64,000 nt of DNA from Chitinophagaceae bacterium (GCA_016721085.1 JADKJI010000005.1:124001-188000); one strand, 5' to 3'; positions 1 through 9,617 are shown, counted from the stretch's first letter. Numbers and translations: made by a program. Notes: generated from the letters alone by a model not told the origin.

Positions 1-117
1 TTTGCCATTGGTCAAAATTTCATCTGCTATCTTCCTGATCATTAAAGAATCTTCCTTTTGAGCCGCTGCACTAAAGGCTGACAGCAGCAAAAGGCCTGCG
101 AACATTTTCCGAATCAT
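1..117 (-). CDS. N-terminus of a secreted protein, possibly an M28-type peptidase (partial)
   Basis: The minus strand opens with an ATG followed by a typical signal peptide (MIRKMFAGLLLLSAFSAAAQ) and about 19 mature residues before the window ends. The mature start (KEDSLMIRKIADEILTNGK) resembles the opening of Bacteroidota M28/M20-like aminopeptidases as I remember them, but no catalytic residue is visible. The signal peptide is seen directly; the family is a weak inference. The gene is divergent from bshA with about 100 bp between the two starts. Confidence 0.45.
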   Translation of the reverse strand, partial: MIRKMFAGLLLLSAFSAAAQKEDSLMIRKIADEILTNGK

Positions 118-194
118 TGCTGTTAATTTTGGCTAAAGTTATGGATTTGGAGTCAAGATGAGACGAACGGTATAGTCCCCAAATAAAATTCAAT

Positions 195-202
195 TACCTT
201 CG
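195..202 (+). promoter_or_regulatory. possible -7 box upstream of bshA
   Basis: TACCTTCG is a 7/8 match to the Bacteroidota -7 consensus TAnnTTTG and lies 19 nt before the bshA ATG. I see no good TTTG at the -33 position. This is a pattern match only, and AT-rich DNA yields such matches by chance. Confidence 0.25.
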
Positions 203-221
203 GTCTCCTAATTTTTTATTT

Positions 222-1346
222 ATGCGTATTGGCATTGTTTGTTATCCCACATTTGGCGGTAGTGGTGTGCTGGCAACGGAGCTTGGAAAAGCATTAGCCG
301 ACAAAGGCCACCAGGTGCATTTCATCACTTACCAGCAGCCTGTTCGCCTCAGCCATTTCAATGCCAATATCTTCTATCATGAGGTGCTGGTGCCAACATA
401 TCCTTTATTCGATTACCCTCCATACGAGACTGCTCTTGCCAGTACCATGGTGGATGTTATAGTAAACCACAATCTCGACTTATTACATGTGCATTATGCA
501 GTACCGCACGCGTCTGCAGCATATATGGCAAAAAAGATTGTAGAGAAACAAGGAAAAAAGATTCCTGTTATCACCACCCTTCACGGTACAGATATTACAC
601 TTGTTGGGAAGGATAAGACCTTTGCCCCGGTGGTTACTTTCTCAATCAATGAAAGTGATGCGATCACAGCAGTTTCAGAAAACCTACGTCAGGAAACCTT
701 CCGCAATTTCAAGATTGAAAAGGAAATTGATGTTATCCGAAACTTTGTAGATGTAAAACGCTTCCGAAAAAAACCAATCGATGCTTTCCGTCGTGTAATT
801 GCGCCTAATGGAGAAAAGATTGTGATGCATGCCTCTAACTTCCGTAAAATAAAAAGAGTGGGTGATGTGGTTCACATCTTTGAACAGATACTCAAAAAAG
901 TACCAGCCAAATTACTTTTTGTTGGTGATGGACCTGAAAGGGCTGTTGCAGAAGCATTATGCCGTGAATTGAATATCGACAACGAAGTTCGTTTTGTGGG
1001 TCGTCAGGAACAGATGGAAGATATATTAGCCATCAGTGATCTCTTCTTACTTACTTCAGAATACGAAAGTTTTGGATTAGCCGCTCTTGAAGCCATGGCA
1101 TCAAGCGTACCAGTTATTTCTACAAATGTGGGTGGCTTACCGGAAATAAATGTTGAGGGTGTAACCGGTTATCTCTGTAATGTAGGCGACATTGATGGCA
1201 TGAGCCGTCAAGCTATTGGTATATTAAGTGATGAAGAAAAATTAAAGCAATTCAAGATAAACGCAGAACTGCACTCGAGGAATTTTGATATTGAGAATGT
1301 GATACCTGAATACGAAGCTCTCTATAACAGGTTTGTAAAATGCTGA
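222..1346 (+). CDS. bshA: N-acetyl-alpha-D-glucosaminyl L-malate synthase BshA
   Basis: This is a cytoplasmic GT4-family glycosyltransferase that joins UDP-GlcNAc and L-malate, the first step of bacillithiol synthesis, the low-molecular-weight thiol used by many Firmicutes and Bacteroidota. The 374-residue protein begins MRIGIVCYPTFGGSG, the glycine-rich donor/acceptor loop typical of BshA. It has two Rossmann-like halves and the GT4 C-terminal signature TSEYESFGLAALEAM around residue 285. Length equals that of the family. The ATG is preceded by an A/T-rich leader without a Shine-Dalgarno site, normal for this phylum. It converges on the EnvC-like gene, separated by palindromic repeats. bshB and bshC are not in the window. 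Confidence 0.93.
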   Translation: MRIGIVCYPTFGGSGVLATELGKALADKGHQVHFITYQQPVRLSHFNANIFYHEVLVPTYPLFDYPPYETALASTMVDVIVNHNLDLLHVHYAVPHASAAYMAKKIVEKQGKKIPVITTLHGTDITLVGKDKTFAPVVTFSINESDAITAVSENLRQETFRNFKIEKEIDVIRNFVDVKRFRKKPIDAFRRVIAPNGEKIVMHASNFRKIKRVGDVVHIFEQILKKVPAKLLFVGDGPERAVAEALCRELNIDNEVRFVGRQEQMEDILAISDLFLLTSEYESFGLAALEAMASSVPVISTNVGGLPEINVEGVTGYLCNVGDIDGMSRQAIGILSDEEKLKQFKINAELHSRNFDIENVIPEYEALYNRFVKC

Positions 1347-1353
1347 TTTTTTT

Positions 1354-1461
1354 GCCTAAAGCTTAAGGCCTAAAGCCTAAGGCTTAGTGTAGTAAACTGA
1401 ACTAATGTCCGGTCTCCGAATTAAGCTTTAGGCTTTAGGCCTTAGGCCCTAAGCCTTGGGC
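1354..1461. repeat. palindromic heptamer-type repeat (family A) between convergent genes
   Basis: Two arms built from GCCTAAAG, GCTTAAGG and their complements lie at 1354-1386 and 1421-1461, so the segment can fold into a long imperfect hairpin. The same modules recur at 19028-19060, 19137-19172 and 19252-19284. Its position between the ends of bshA and the EnvC-like gene suggests a bidirectional terminator role, which is inference. Confidence 0.7.
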
Positions 1462-2753
1462 TTATTTTCGCCTCAACCACGCCTCCGGATTCACCTCATG
1501 ATTTTCCTGCATAATCAGGAATTCGAGTTCTCCGTTGCCATCATTATTATTAGTTACTTTTCCTATTCGCTGGCCAACAGTTACTTTTTGACCTTTGCTA
1601 ACTGCAACATTGGCTAGGTTACCGTAGGTGGTAAAATATTTACCATGGCGAACCATAACAGTTGTGGTGCCATCAACATCAAAAATATAAACTACTTCCC
1701 CATCGAATACTGCTTTTACTTGTCCACCTTCATTGGTTTCTATTGTAAGTCCAGGGTTATTCCCTTTTACATTTTGTCCTTCGATGGAGTATAATCCAAA
1801 ATGTATTTTCACATTGGCATTTTCAACAGGCCAGGGAAGTTTTCCTTTATTCTTTTCAAAATCGGCTGATATGATAGCCCCTTCCGGTGTTGCTTCAAGT
1901 ACACTTTTTGCTCGGGTTGGTTTAACAGCTACAGGATTAGTGGCGTTGGTAGTAACAGGTGCTTTGGGGGCTGCTGCATCTGCCTTTTTTGCAGCAGCAT
2001 CTGCTGCGGCTGCTGCGGCTCTGGCTTTATCCATTTCTCGTTTTACTGCAACAGAAATACTGTTACGAAGTAATCTGTCGTTCTTAGCCTTTGCTGTTAG
2101 TTCTTTTGTTATTTCCTTTTCGCGGGCTTTCAGCTTACTTACCACTTCATCCTTTTCTTTCCTTTCATCCACCAATACTAATTTCTCTTTTTCCTGTTTG
2201 TGAAGAACCTCATCTTTTACTTTTTTGGTTTCTTCCAAACTGGCAATCTTTGATGAAGGGAAGTTTGAGTATTACGGATGTTTTCGGCCTGTTGCTGACG
2301 GTAGTTACGATAGGTTTTCAAGTATTCCACTCTTTTCACTGCATCATTAAAACTGGCAGCCGAGAAAATAAAATTCAGGAAGTCGTAATTGCTCCTGTTC
2401 TTATACGCGTAAACAACGCTTTTTTCGTATTGCACTTTCAGGGTGTCCAATTCCATCCTGAGCTTATTGATTTCACCACGGGATTGATTGATGGTTCCCT
2501 GAATCAAATTGATCTGGTCGCTGATATTATCGATGGCCTGTTCTCTTAAACGCAACTTTTTCTGTACCATAGCCAGTTCGCCCAAACTCGCTTTCTTGTT
2601 TTTCTGGGTGGCTTTCAGGGTCTCCTTCAGTTCATTTATTTCCTTTTGGATCTCTGCCTGCTGGCGACGAAGGTCTTCGCTGCTACCCTGTTGGGCAAAT
2701 GCAACTGTTCCAACCGAGAGGAATAAAATGGAGATGAAAAAGTTTTTCAGCAT
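1462..2753 (-). CDS. EnvC-like murein hydrolase activator, degenerate M23/LytM domain (one frameshift)
   Basis: The reading frame has two overlapping pieces: an N-terminal part (2217-2753) with signal peptide (MLKNFFISILFLSVGTVAFA) and a long coiled coil, and a C-terminal part (1462-2238) with more coiled coil, an Ala-rich linker and an M23/LytM fold. Adding one A to the AAA run at 2249-2251 restores QKIASLEETKK across the break and gives a 430-residue protein, the usual EnvC length. The second piece has no ATG where homology begins, so it is not a separate gene. The LytM part lacks the zinc ligands (YGNL in place of YGHL), as in EnvC, so it probably activates septal amidases in the periplasm and is not itself a hydrolase. 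It follows dut and the DUF4292 gene in a conserved order. Confidence 0.85.
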
Positions 2754-2833
2754 AAGTGGTATTTAAATTAACAAATAGCCTGTTTATTTATAGAAGATGC
2801 CGTTGGCAGGCGAACTTCATAAAACTATAACGC

Positions 2834-3658
2834 TTATTGTTGTTTATAATTTTTCGGGATGGTGAAAGGATAGCTTAATGGTTCGTTAAATCCATATTGC
2901 TTATACTCCATTTCAATATCCAGTTTGTTCTTTTCAGTAACCGTAATTTTACGGAAAGTGGAAAAATTGATATTATCCTTTTTCTCATAGCTGCCATATA
3001 CCACCAGACAGGTCCTGGACCTTCCAATATCGGCATCATCAAGTTTGCTGTTTTCCATTGAATAATTATCCTTATTAACAGTCAGCATTTGCCTGAAAAT
3101 ATCTCCCAAAATGAAAAAGGAATAGGTCTTTTCTTCCTTCTTATATGAAACGATATTACTATCAAGATATATGGGGTTACCTAAAATAAGGTTCTGCAAT
3201 TCTGTAAAAGTAAAAGGCAGATGGGTAATATCCTGTAAGTAACTCACTGAACGCAACTGATATACTTTGTCGGGCTTATTGATTACTTTAACACTGTCAG
3301 GGGTAATGATGATACGGAATCCTTCAATGCCCAGCAGGCCATCTATCTTAACCCACAAAACGCTATCCTTTCGTAATCTGACAAATGCAGTGAAATCATT
3401 TTTTTTGCCATCCTTATCTTCAAAATTCACTTTTATCCTGGCTGAAAAAGTCTTGACATCTATCTTGTTTTTTTCAATGGCTTCATATGAAGTGCTGATG
3501 AATTTCATTGAATCGGCATGAAGGTCTACATCAGGTACTTTTACAATTACAGTGGTATCTTTCTTAGTAATGGCGGTCTGTATCTTTTTAGTAGAACGGC
3601 AACTAACCATAATTGCAGTTGCACTCAAAATGAGTATGAATTGAATGAGAACTTTCAT
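2834..3658 (-). CDS. DUF4292 family lipoprotein (LolB-like)
   Basis: A 274-residue protein with a lipoprotein signal peptide (lipobox ATAIMVSC, Cys20). The body matches the Bacteroidota DUF4292 family as I recall it: an FSARIKVNFEDK strand pair, DSVLWVKIDGLLGIEGFRI, and a conserved C-terminus ending SYPFTIPKNYK. The family is thought to adopt a LolA/LolB-like half-barrel, suggesting a role in lipoprotein or envelope handling; this is not proven. It sits 3 nt downstream of dut and 80 nt upstream of the EnvC-like gene, so the three are likely co-transcribed. Confidence 0.8.
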   Translation of the reverse strand: MKVLIQFILILSATAIMVSCRSTKKIQTAITKKDTTVIVKVPDVDLHADSMKFISTSYEAIEKNKIDVKTFSARIKVNFEDKDGKKNDFTAFVRLRKDSVLWVKIDGLLGIEGFRIIITPDSVKVINKPDKVYQLRSVSYLQDITHLPFTFTELQNLILGNPIYLDSNIVSYKKEEKTYSFFILGDIFRQMLTVNKDNYSMENSKLDDADIGRSRTCLVVYGSYEKKDNINFSTFRKITVTEKNKLDIEMEYKQYGFNEPLSYPFTIPKNYKQQ

Positions 3659-3661
3659 TTT

Positions 3662-4105
3662 TTAATTTTTACCGGTGTGACCGAAGCCGCCTTCATTTCT
3701 TGAAGTGACTGAAATTTCATTAACAGCTTCCCATTGTACTCTTTCTACTTTTCCAACTACCATTTGAGCAATTCGGTCGCCATTATTGATTACTTGTTCT
3801 TCTTTTGAAAGATTGATCAGTATCACTTTTATTTCTCCTCTATAATCTGCATCTACTGTTCCTGGTGAATTGAGGCAAGTGATTCCTTGCTTTAGTGCCA
3901 ATCCGCGTCTTGGCCTTACTTGTGCTTCAAAGCCATCTGGCAACTCAATAAACAATCCTGTAGGAACAAGGCTTCTTTCCATTGGCTGCAACACAACAGG
4001 TTGTTCCAGGAAAGCCCTGAGATCCATTCCAGCAGCACCATCTGTAGCATAAGCTGGTAATGGATGAGTGGATTGATTAATGATTCTTACTATAACTTTT
4101 GACAT
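3662..4105 (-). CDS. dut: dUTP diphosphatase
   Basis: A 147-residue trimeric dUTPase that hydrolyses dUTP to dUMP and pyrophosphate, keeping uracil out of DNA and feeding dTMP synthesis. All five family motifs are visible: GAAGMDLRA, RPRRGLA, GTVDADYRGEIKV, GDRIAQMV, and the flexible C-terminal arm RNEGGFGHTG that closes over the substrate. Length is typical. The gene heads the dut-DUF4292-envC run. Confidence 0.96.
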   Translation of the reverse strand: MSKVIVRIINQSTHPLPAYATDGAAGMDLRAFLEQPVVLQPMERSLVPTGLFIELPDGFEAQVRPRRGLALKQGITCLNSPGTVDADYRGEIKVILINLSKEEQVINNGDRIAQMVVGKVERVQWEAVNEISVTSRNEGGFGHTGKN

Positions 4106-4109
4106 GACG

Positions 4110-4117
4110 CAAAGGTA
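4110..4117 (-). promoter_or_regulatory. -7 box (TACCTTTG) next to the dut start codon
   Basis: TACCTTTG matches TAnnTTTG exactly on the minus strand and ends 4 nt before the dut ATG. If used, the transcript would begin at or very near the start codon, giving a leaderless mRNA. The -33 element is not clear. Confidence 0.4.
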
Positions 4118-4390
4118 GGGTTCAGGCGGCAGATAGCCTTTTTGAATAAGTGAGATAATAGCTAAAATTTATTGTTGTTGAAAAAGGGAGGGGTAATTTT
4201 CAGGTTGTGCGATACACAAGATGACTTCCGGAGTAAAATACAACTCTCAGAAAATTGTTTTTCTCAAAATGCCCAGGCTATTGAATTTCAAAAAAATGGC
4301 TGTTTTTTCAGTGAAATTCTGATCGCAGGAGTTGTTTCTAACTAGTTGTACTTTACACAAGATGACATCCCGAAATGAAAACAACTTCCA

Positions 4391-4879
4391 TTATTTTACC
4401 TCATCCTTCTCCAATAACACAGTAGCATAAGCCACCAAACCTTCTTCCCTACCAACAAATCCCATTGTTTCAGTGGTTGTGGCTTTTATTGAAACAGCAT
4501 CTTTCTCCAGTTCAAGAATGCTGGCAATCACCTCCTGCATAGCTGGTGCATATTTCTTGATCTTTGGCGCTTCCAAACATAAGGAGCTATCGATATTTAC
4601 CACCTTATATTTCTTTTCCCTTATCAAACCATATGTATGCTTCAACAAAATCTTACTATCTATATTCTTGTAAGCTGGGTCTGTATTTGGGAAATGAATT
4701 CCGATATCACCCAATGCCAATGCACCCAGAAGGGCATCACAAATGGCATGAAGTAATACATCTGCATCGCTATGTCCCAATGCCCCTTTATGATGAGGAA
4801 TAAGCACCCCTCCTATCCAAAGTTCCCTTCCTTCTGTTAATTGATGGAAGTCGATCCCGAATCCAATCCTGAAGCTCAT
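4391..4879 (-). CDS. ispF: 2-C-methyl-D-erythritol 2,4-cyclodiphosphate synthase
   Basis: A 162-residue IspF, which cyclises CDP-ME 2-phosphate to MEcPP with release of CMP in the MEP isoprenoid pathway. The zinc site DFH is at residues 10-12, followed by GHSDADVLLHAICDALLGALALGDIGIHFP and the C-terminal ATTTETMGFVGREEGL motif. It forms a homotrimer in the cytoplasm. It lies downstream of porV but a strong terminator separates them. About 285 bp to dut hold only a short direct repeat (ACAAGATGAC at about 4215 and 4355). Confidence 0.95.
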   Translation of the reverse strand: MSFRIGFGIDFHQLTEGRELWIGGVLIPHHKGALGHSDADVLLHAICDALLGALALGDIGIHFPNTDPAYKNIDSKILLKHTYGLIREKKYKVVNIDSSLCLEAPKIKKYAPAMQEVIASILELEKDAVSIKATTTETMGFVGREEGLVAYATVLLEKDEVK

Positions 4880-4900
4880 ATAGCTGTATTTAAAAAGTAA

Positions 4901-4929
4901 AAGCGTTCCGCAATTACTGCGGAACGCTT
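4901..4929 (-). terminator. rho-independent terminator of porV
   Basis: A perfect 11-bp stem (AAGCGTTCCGC/GCGGAACGCTT) with a 7-nt loop, followed on the minus strand by a T-rich tract, 28 nt past the porV stop. Confidence 0.85.
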
Positions 4930-4956
4930 CAAATATATTTCATTTTAACTAACTGA

Positions 4957-6114
4957 CTATTTAGCGTCGAGATCGAAAATCAAACCGAAACGGAGCGTAT
5001 TAGACAATGGGTTTCTATTAACACCTTGTCCTGAAGGAACCAGATAAGAGAAGTTAAGACCAAATACGTTGTACTTGATACCGAAACCAACAGTGAAATA
5101 CTTACGGTTTCCTTTTGTTTTGTCTTCGTAGAAATAACCTGCTCTTACAAGGAACTGATCATTATAAGAATACTCTGCACCTAAAGACAATGTGAACTCA
5201 CGTAATTCTTCACCAAAACCACCTGGAGCATCACCGAAAGAGCTGAACCAACTGCTAACAACGCTTTTGCTGCGATAGCTTGCGATGGCAGATGAATCGG
5301 TAGTATAGTCACCAGTGAATTTCGGAGGAGTAGGAACCAATAATTTATGAGCGTCTACACCGAAAGTGATCTTATTGTTTTCGTCGAATGCTTTTGTGTA
5401 AGTAGTACCGATACCGAGATCGGCAGGGATATAATCTTTCTGAGTAGCATCATTGGTATAACCAATTTTGGTACCGAGGTTGCTCATAGCAGCACCGAAA
5501 TTCCAACCGCTACCATCTTCTTTTATGCCTGTGTAGTAGAAAGAAAGGTCACCTGCTACGGCGCTACCAGCTTTATAAGTGGTGCTACCGATAACCTGAC
5601 CAGCAGCCAGATTTGAATAGATATATCGCATTGCTAAGCCGATACCCATCTTGTCGCTTAACTTACGGGAATACCCGAAATCAAGACCAAACTCACGAGG
5701 ACGGCCTTCACCGAAGTCAACACCACTGATATCAGTGAACTGGATATTACCCAGACTGAAATAGCGGATACCGGCAGATAGTGCCTGGTCTTCAGTTATT
5801 TTATAATAACCACCTAATGAAAGTAAATACACATCATTTAATCCAAGGTCTTTCAACCATGGAGTATATGTTAATGCAAAACTAGTGTTGTTTTTTGCGA
5901 AGGGAGTTTTAGCAAGATTATAAAATCCTGCGTTTGCATCTGGGGATGTTGCCATTCCCAAATCACCCATACCACCTGCGCGGGCATCTGGAGAAATTCT
6001 AAGAAAAGGAACAGCGGTTGTAACCACATTTATGGTATCCGTTTGTGCTTTTAAAGAAGTCGATCCTGCTATCAGAAGCAGAATGGCAGTCAGTTTTACG
6101 ATCATCCGTTTCAT
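4957..6114 (-). CDS. porV: type IX secretion outer membrane protein PorV (LptO)
   Basis: A 385-residue FadL-like outer membrane beta-barrel with a cleaved signal peptide ending SLKAQ. PorV is the shuttle that takes CTD-bearing cargo from the SprA translocon to the PorU sortase. Visible family marks are the mature start TVVTTAVPFLRISPDARAGGMGD, the motif PDANAGFYNLAKTPF, alternating amphipathic strands throughout, and an aromatic C-terminal end (LRFGLIFDLDAK). It directly follows porU (about 115 nt gap), the standard order next to gldJ in gliding and T9SS-positive Bacteroidota. Confidence 0.93.
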   Translation of the reverse strand: MKRMIVKLTAILLLIAGSTSLKAQTDTINVVTTAVPFLRISPDARAGGMGDLGMATSPDANAGFYNLAKTPFAKNNTSFALTYTPWLKDLGLNDVYLLSLGGYYKITEDQALSAGIRYFSLGNIQFTDISGVDFGEGRPREFGLDFGYSRKLSDKMGIGLAMRYIYSNLAAGQVIGSTTYKAGSAVAGDLSFYYTGIKEDGSGWNFGAAMSNLGTKIGYTNDATQKDYIPADLGIGTTYTKAFDENNKITFGVDAHKLLVPTPPKFTGDYTTDSSAIASYRSKSVVSSWFSSFGDAPGGFGEELREFTLSLGAEYSYNDQFLVRAGYFYEDKTKGNRKYFTVGFGIKYNVFGLNFSYLVPSGQGVNRNPLSNTLRFGLIFDLDAK

Positions 6115-6228
6115 ACTTTCGAGTTTGTGTTTATTTGCACCACTCTAAAAACACTCCAATACAAAGTTTTCCAGGACAGGGATTAACGCTGTTTTGGTTA
6201 GGAGGCTTTAAGGGCGTGCAGTAATTGT

Positions 6229-9200
6229 TTATTCCACCTCAATTGAACGATTACCTGTTGAAAATATTGTATTTCTGAGAGTTTTCACTAATCTTCCTGA
6301 AACAGTAAAGACCTGAACACTAACCCTTAACTCCTCCCCCGGACGGTTATGGTCAAACCAAAAGTTAGTACGCGTAGTGAAGGGATTCGGATAGTTCAAA
6401 ACGTGCTCCAGTGTGAATTTTTCTTCCTTTACCACTCTGAAACTGACCGTAATTTCCGAAGAATTGTTCACCACATCCCAGGCTTTTATTCGAAGAGTAT
6501 GGATCCCTTCTTCCAAATTGGGCAATTGAAACCGGATAGCTCCTTTCTTATAATTATCCAGTTCCGCTTCATAAAACTCATTTAAAACAAACCGCTGTTT
6601 GGAATCACCATCCAGCTCAGCTTCCAAATCGTGTCCAATTCCAGCCCCAAGAATATTGATTCCTGAAGAATCAAGCAGTTTCACTAATAATACAGGAGCA
6701 CTATTAGTAATACTTCCATCAACAAATTTTTCATCGTTCAACCAGGCTTTCAACACAGGTCCTTCTATATCGCCATTACCAGTACCTGTTCCCCCTACTA
6801 TAATATTGGTGGAAGCCCCGTTTCCATCCAGCAAGCCGTTGTCTGTATAAAAACTGATTTTACCATTACCAAAGCGGTAATCAATATCTTTCGGAACAAT
6901 AAAACTCAGTTTGAATTTTCCCTGTTCCACACTGGCCTTCCCTTTAAAAAGAGCATTTTTCTGTTCAGTATAATTTGTTACCGGGCTTCCAGGATCATTA
7001 CCCAAGGTTGACCGGCTTTGTTTCTTGTCAAAAACCGACATATATACGGTGCCTGTGAAATTATCCTGTACCTGTCCTGCTGCATTACTTATTTCTCCAC
7101 TTATAGTATAAGTTGATAAAGCTTTTAATGTATCTGGAACGGCAGTTATAGGAACCCCGTTTACAGCAGTAGTATTTACTGTAAGGGAAGGCAAGGCGAT
7201 AGTAAGTGCCGGATCACCTAATAATGTGAACTTCCTGTTGTTGACAGCATCGCCGAAAAAAGTATAAGTGAAATTCTTGGCTCGTTTTACAGCATCTCCG
7301 AGTGTTGGATAGGTTCCATCAGCCTGTCGTTTCAATGCCGCTTCCAGATAATTCTTATTCATGATGCGGTTGCTGAAAGCAAAAACCAATCGGGTAGTGG
7401 TCATTAATGCAATAGCTCCGGTCTTTGGTCGTAATAAAAGATTCTCTCCAATCGATTGAATAAGTGGGTTGTCAAATGGGGCCACATCACAAGTTGCTGT
7501 TATAAATAGTGGCAATCTTTCAGGGTTCTTGAAGGAGTTGATGATATCCTGATCCAATACTACTTCTTCAGCCAGTCGCCGGTAACTTCCATGTCCGCTG
7601 TAGTTCCATATCAACGTACCATTATTCACCTTATCCAAAACCGCCCTATTCACTTCCGGATACCGGCTTCCTCCTGTACCACTTTCTTGTTTATAGGCAT
7701 CGAGGTAAATCTTATCTAACGATAAAACAGGGGCTGTTGCTTCAGCTGCCGCAGTAATAACTTCAGCATCGTTTAAATGGAGGTTAGCATCTTCATCATC
7801 AGCAAAAAAACTGAGTTCGTTGCGCCATGGGCCTAATGCAGCCGGACTATTATAAACCACTATTTTATCGACTATCGACTGAGCTTCAGCAGGAGTATTA
7901 GCAGGAATTCGGCCAATGCCTATATCGAGAAGAATTGTACCTGGGGAATTAATATTATCTCCATCGTCAAGAAATCCAAAAAAGTCGTCGGAAGTATAGG
8001 TATTTAATGGGTCAAGGGATATTTCACTTTCATAAGAAGGGACTTTGTTGGTATTATTCTTCAACCGGTTTTTATAGTCGAAAGAAGCATCTCCAAAAAG
8101 CAAAAGATATTTTGGTCGCAAAGTAGTATCTGAACCAGCCCTGTCGTAGAACATCTTTACAAAATCGCGCAGAGCCGTTGGGTCAGGACTACCTGAACTG
8201 AATTCATTAAAAACCTGTGAAGCGGTTACAACTATTGAACTGAATCCATCTCTTTGTTTATGGTAGTCTGCTAATCGCTTTGCCTGAGCCAGCAATTCAT
8301 CTTCAGTTATTATTATATAGTTTACCTGCGAGGAGCCATGCAAATCCTGGTTTTGTACTTTCCCCAAAGCATCTGGTATAAGATAACCATTCTGAGTAAA
8401 CGCAATATATTCGTGCAGGCGGCTGCAGTCGTTAATAAACTGCCAGTTAGTACCTGAGAGATTGCCCTGAACTCTTGCTGGTTGCAGAGGGTCAGATATA
8501 TCCCATACCTGATAAAGCGAACTGGCATCAGCAATAATAAAATTACCGGTAGCTCCACCAGCAATACTATTCCAATCGCGAAATTGTAATTGGTTCAATC
8601 CTTTCATCGAAAGGTCGGCCCTGGCTTGTACTTCAAACCAATTGAGCCAGCCTTGGGAATCGAATGATCCGGGTGTATAGTTGAGTCCGAGACTGATAGC
8701 TGCTGAAGTTGGGGTAAACGAGCTGCTTATCTGTGTTTCCTGCGCAAAAAAATCATAAGCGCCATTCCCTACGGAGGGAATATCCAATGAGGGTAAATCC
8801 TGATTTCCAGCTTTTATAGCAAACCTACTTCCAGTGCCAAAAGATCTTGCTGCCGCACTAATAGTTATTGTACCTGGTTGGGCAGCTAAATTGTTGATGT
8901 TAACAGTATATGTTCTGCTGAGTGATTTACCAGGCAGATTTGAAAACTCATCCCCATACCATTGCTTTCCACTGCTGAGGAAATTAAAAGTATCGAGCTC
9001 ATAATAATAACGGCTGCTATAGCTATTAACCGTAATAGAAGGGATTCCTGAATTGGAAAGGGGGGTAATCCTCTTTCCCCCTGTTCCTACAATTATATAG
9101 TAATATGATTTCTCGCTATATAGATTTTTCTGGTGACTGAACTTCCGGTTGAGTGTATCTGCAGTCCAATTATGTGGTCCGGATGCATAAAAAAGTATAA

Positions 9201-9540
9201 AATCATTGCCGTTTAGTACGCCATCACCACCATCTTCCACCCAGATTGCGTTTTCAAAAAGGTCGTCTTTTTTGGGTCCTGAAGCCAATTCAGGCAACAT
9301 GAAACCTCCGTTACCAAAAAGCCGTATGGAAGATGAAGGGAGACCAGAGGTATTGATGCCCAGTTTGGAAAGGAAGGCCAGGTCCATTTTATAGACTCCT
9401 GGTCCGGAAACAGCCATCCGAAACCAATTTCCGGAAGCCAGCACCGAATGGGGGGCATAGACACGCTGGGCAATAGCGGTAAAACCCGTCAGAAACAGTA
9501 TTGCTAAAAGCAACCAGAAAGATTTATTGAAACGGGTCAT
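6229..9540 (-). CDS. porU: type IX secretion sortase PorU (C-terminus appears truncated)
   Basis: A 1103-residue, C25 gingipain-like cysteine peptidase that removes the CTD from T9SS cargo at the cell surface and attaches the cargo to A-LPS. The signal peptide ends TAIAQ. The catalytic dyad is visible as His650 in NYSGHGS and Cys684 in TATCDVAP. A FlgD-like region begins near residue 1050 (NYPNPFTTRTNFWF). The protein stops at STGNRSIEVE, where family members as I know them continue with WDGRD and a final GRGVYIYRL strand; about 40 residues seem to be missing and none of the three forward frames downstream restores them. Unlike the other broken genes here, one base does not fix it. It is divergent from gldJ. 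Confidence 0.93.
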   Translation of the reverse strand: MTRFNKSFWLLLAILFLTGFTAIAQRVYAPHSVLASGNWFRMAVSGPGVYKMDLAFLSKLGINTSGLPSSSIRLFGNGGFMLPELASGPKKDDLFENAIWVEDGGDGVLNGNDFILFYASGPHNWTADTLNRKFSHQKNLYSEKSYYYIIVGTGGKRITPLSNSGIPSITVNSYSSRYYYELDTFNFLSSGKQWYGDEFSNLPGKSLSRTYTVNINNLAAQPGTITISAAARSFGTGSRFAIKAGNQDLPSLDIPSVGNGAYDFFAQETQISSSFTPTSAAISLGLNYTPGSFDSQGWLNWFEVQARADLSMKGLNQLQFRDWNSIAGGATGNFIIADASSLYQVWDISDPLQPARVQGNLSGTNWQFINDCSRLHEYIAFTQNGYLIPDALGKVQNQDLHGSSQVNYIIITEDELLAQAKRLADYHKQRDGFSSIVVTASQVFNEFSSGSPDPTALRDFVKMFYDRAGSDTTLRPKYLLLFGDASFDYKNRLKNNTNKVPSYESEISLDPLNTYTSDDFFGFLDDGDNINSPGTILLDIGIGRIPANTPAEAQSIVDKIVVYNSPAALGPWRNELSFFADDEDANLHLNDAEVITAAAEATAPVLSLDKIYLDAYKQESGTGGSRYPEVNRAVLDKVNNGTLIWNYSGHGSYRRLAEEVVLDQDIINSFKNPERLPLFITATCDVAPFDNPLIQSIGENLLLRPKTGAIALMTTTRLVFAFSNRIMNKNYLEAALKRQADGTYPTLGDAVKRAKNFTYTFFGDAVNNRKFTLLGDPALTIALPSLTVNTTAVNGVPITAVPDTLKALSTYTISGEISNAAGQVQDNFTGTVYMSVFDKKQSRSTLGNDPGSPVTNYTEQKNALFKGKASVEQGKFKLSFIVPKDIDYRFGNGKISFYTDNGLLDGNGASTNIIVGGTGTGNGDIEGPVLKAWLNDEKFVDGSITNSAPVLLVKLLDSSGINILGAGIGHDLEAELDGDSKQRFVLNEFYEAELDNYKKGAIRFQLPNLEEGIHTLRIKAWDVVNNSSEITVSFRVVKEEKFTLEHVLNYPNPFTTRTNFWFDHNRPGEELRVSVQVFTVSGRLVKTLRNTIFSTGNRSIEVE

Positions 9541-9545
9541 CGATT

Positions 9546-9553
9546 CAAAAATA
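9546..9553 (-). promoter_or_regulatory. possible -7 box of porU (TATTTTTG)
   Basis: An exact TAnnTTTG match on the minus strand that ends 5 nt before the porU ATG, implying a very short or absent leader. No clear TTTG is seen at -33. The tract is AT-rich, so chance is possible. Confidence 0.3.
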
Positions 9554-9588
9554 AATCTTTTTTAACTGAACTTATAGATGAGCTAAAT

Positions 9589-9617
9589 GGTTGTATTACA
9601 GATTCTACCTATATTCG
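9589..9617 (+). promoter_or_regulatory. possible gldJ promoter
   Basis: TTG at 9589-9591 and TATATTCG (7/8 to TAnnTTTG) at 9610-9617 are 18 nt apart, within the spacing of Bacteroidota sigma-A promoters. The leader would be about 100 nt. This agrees with translation starting at the lipoprotein ATG at 9720 and not at the upstream in-frame ATG. Confidence 0.35.

Noticed and set aside
1733..2203. 156-residue plus-strand frame opposite the EnvC-like gene
   Set aside because: It is Ala/Ser/Phe-rich shadow of the coiled coil and Ala-rich linker on the real coding strand.
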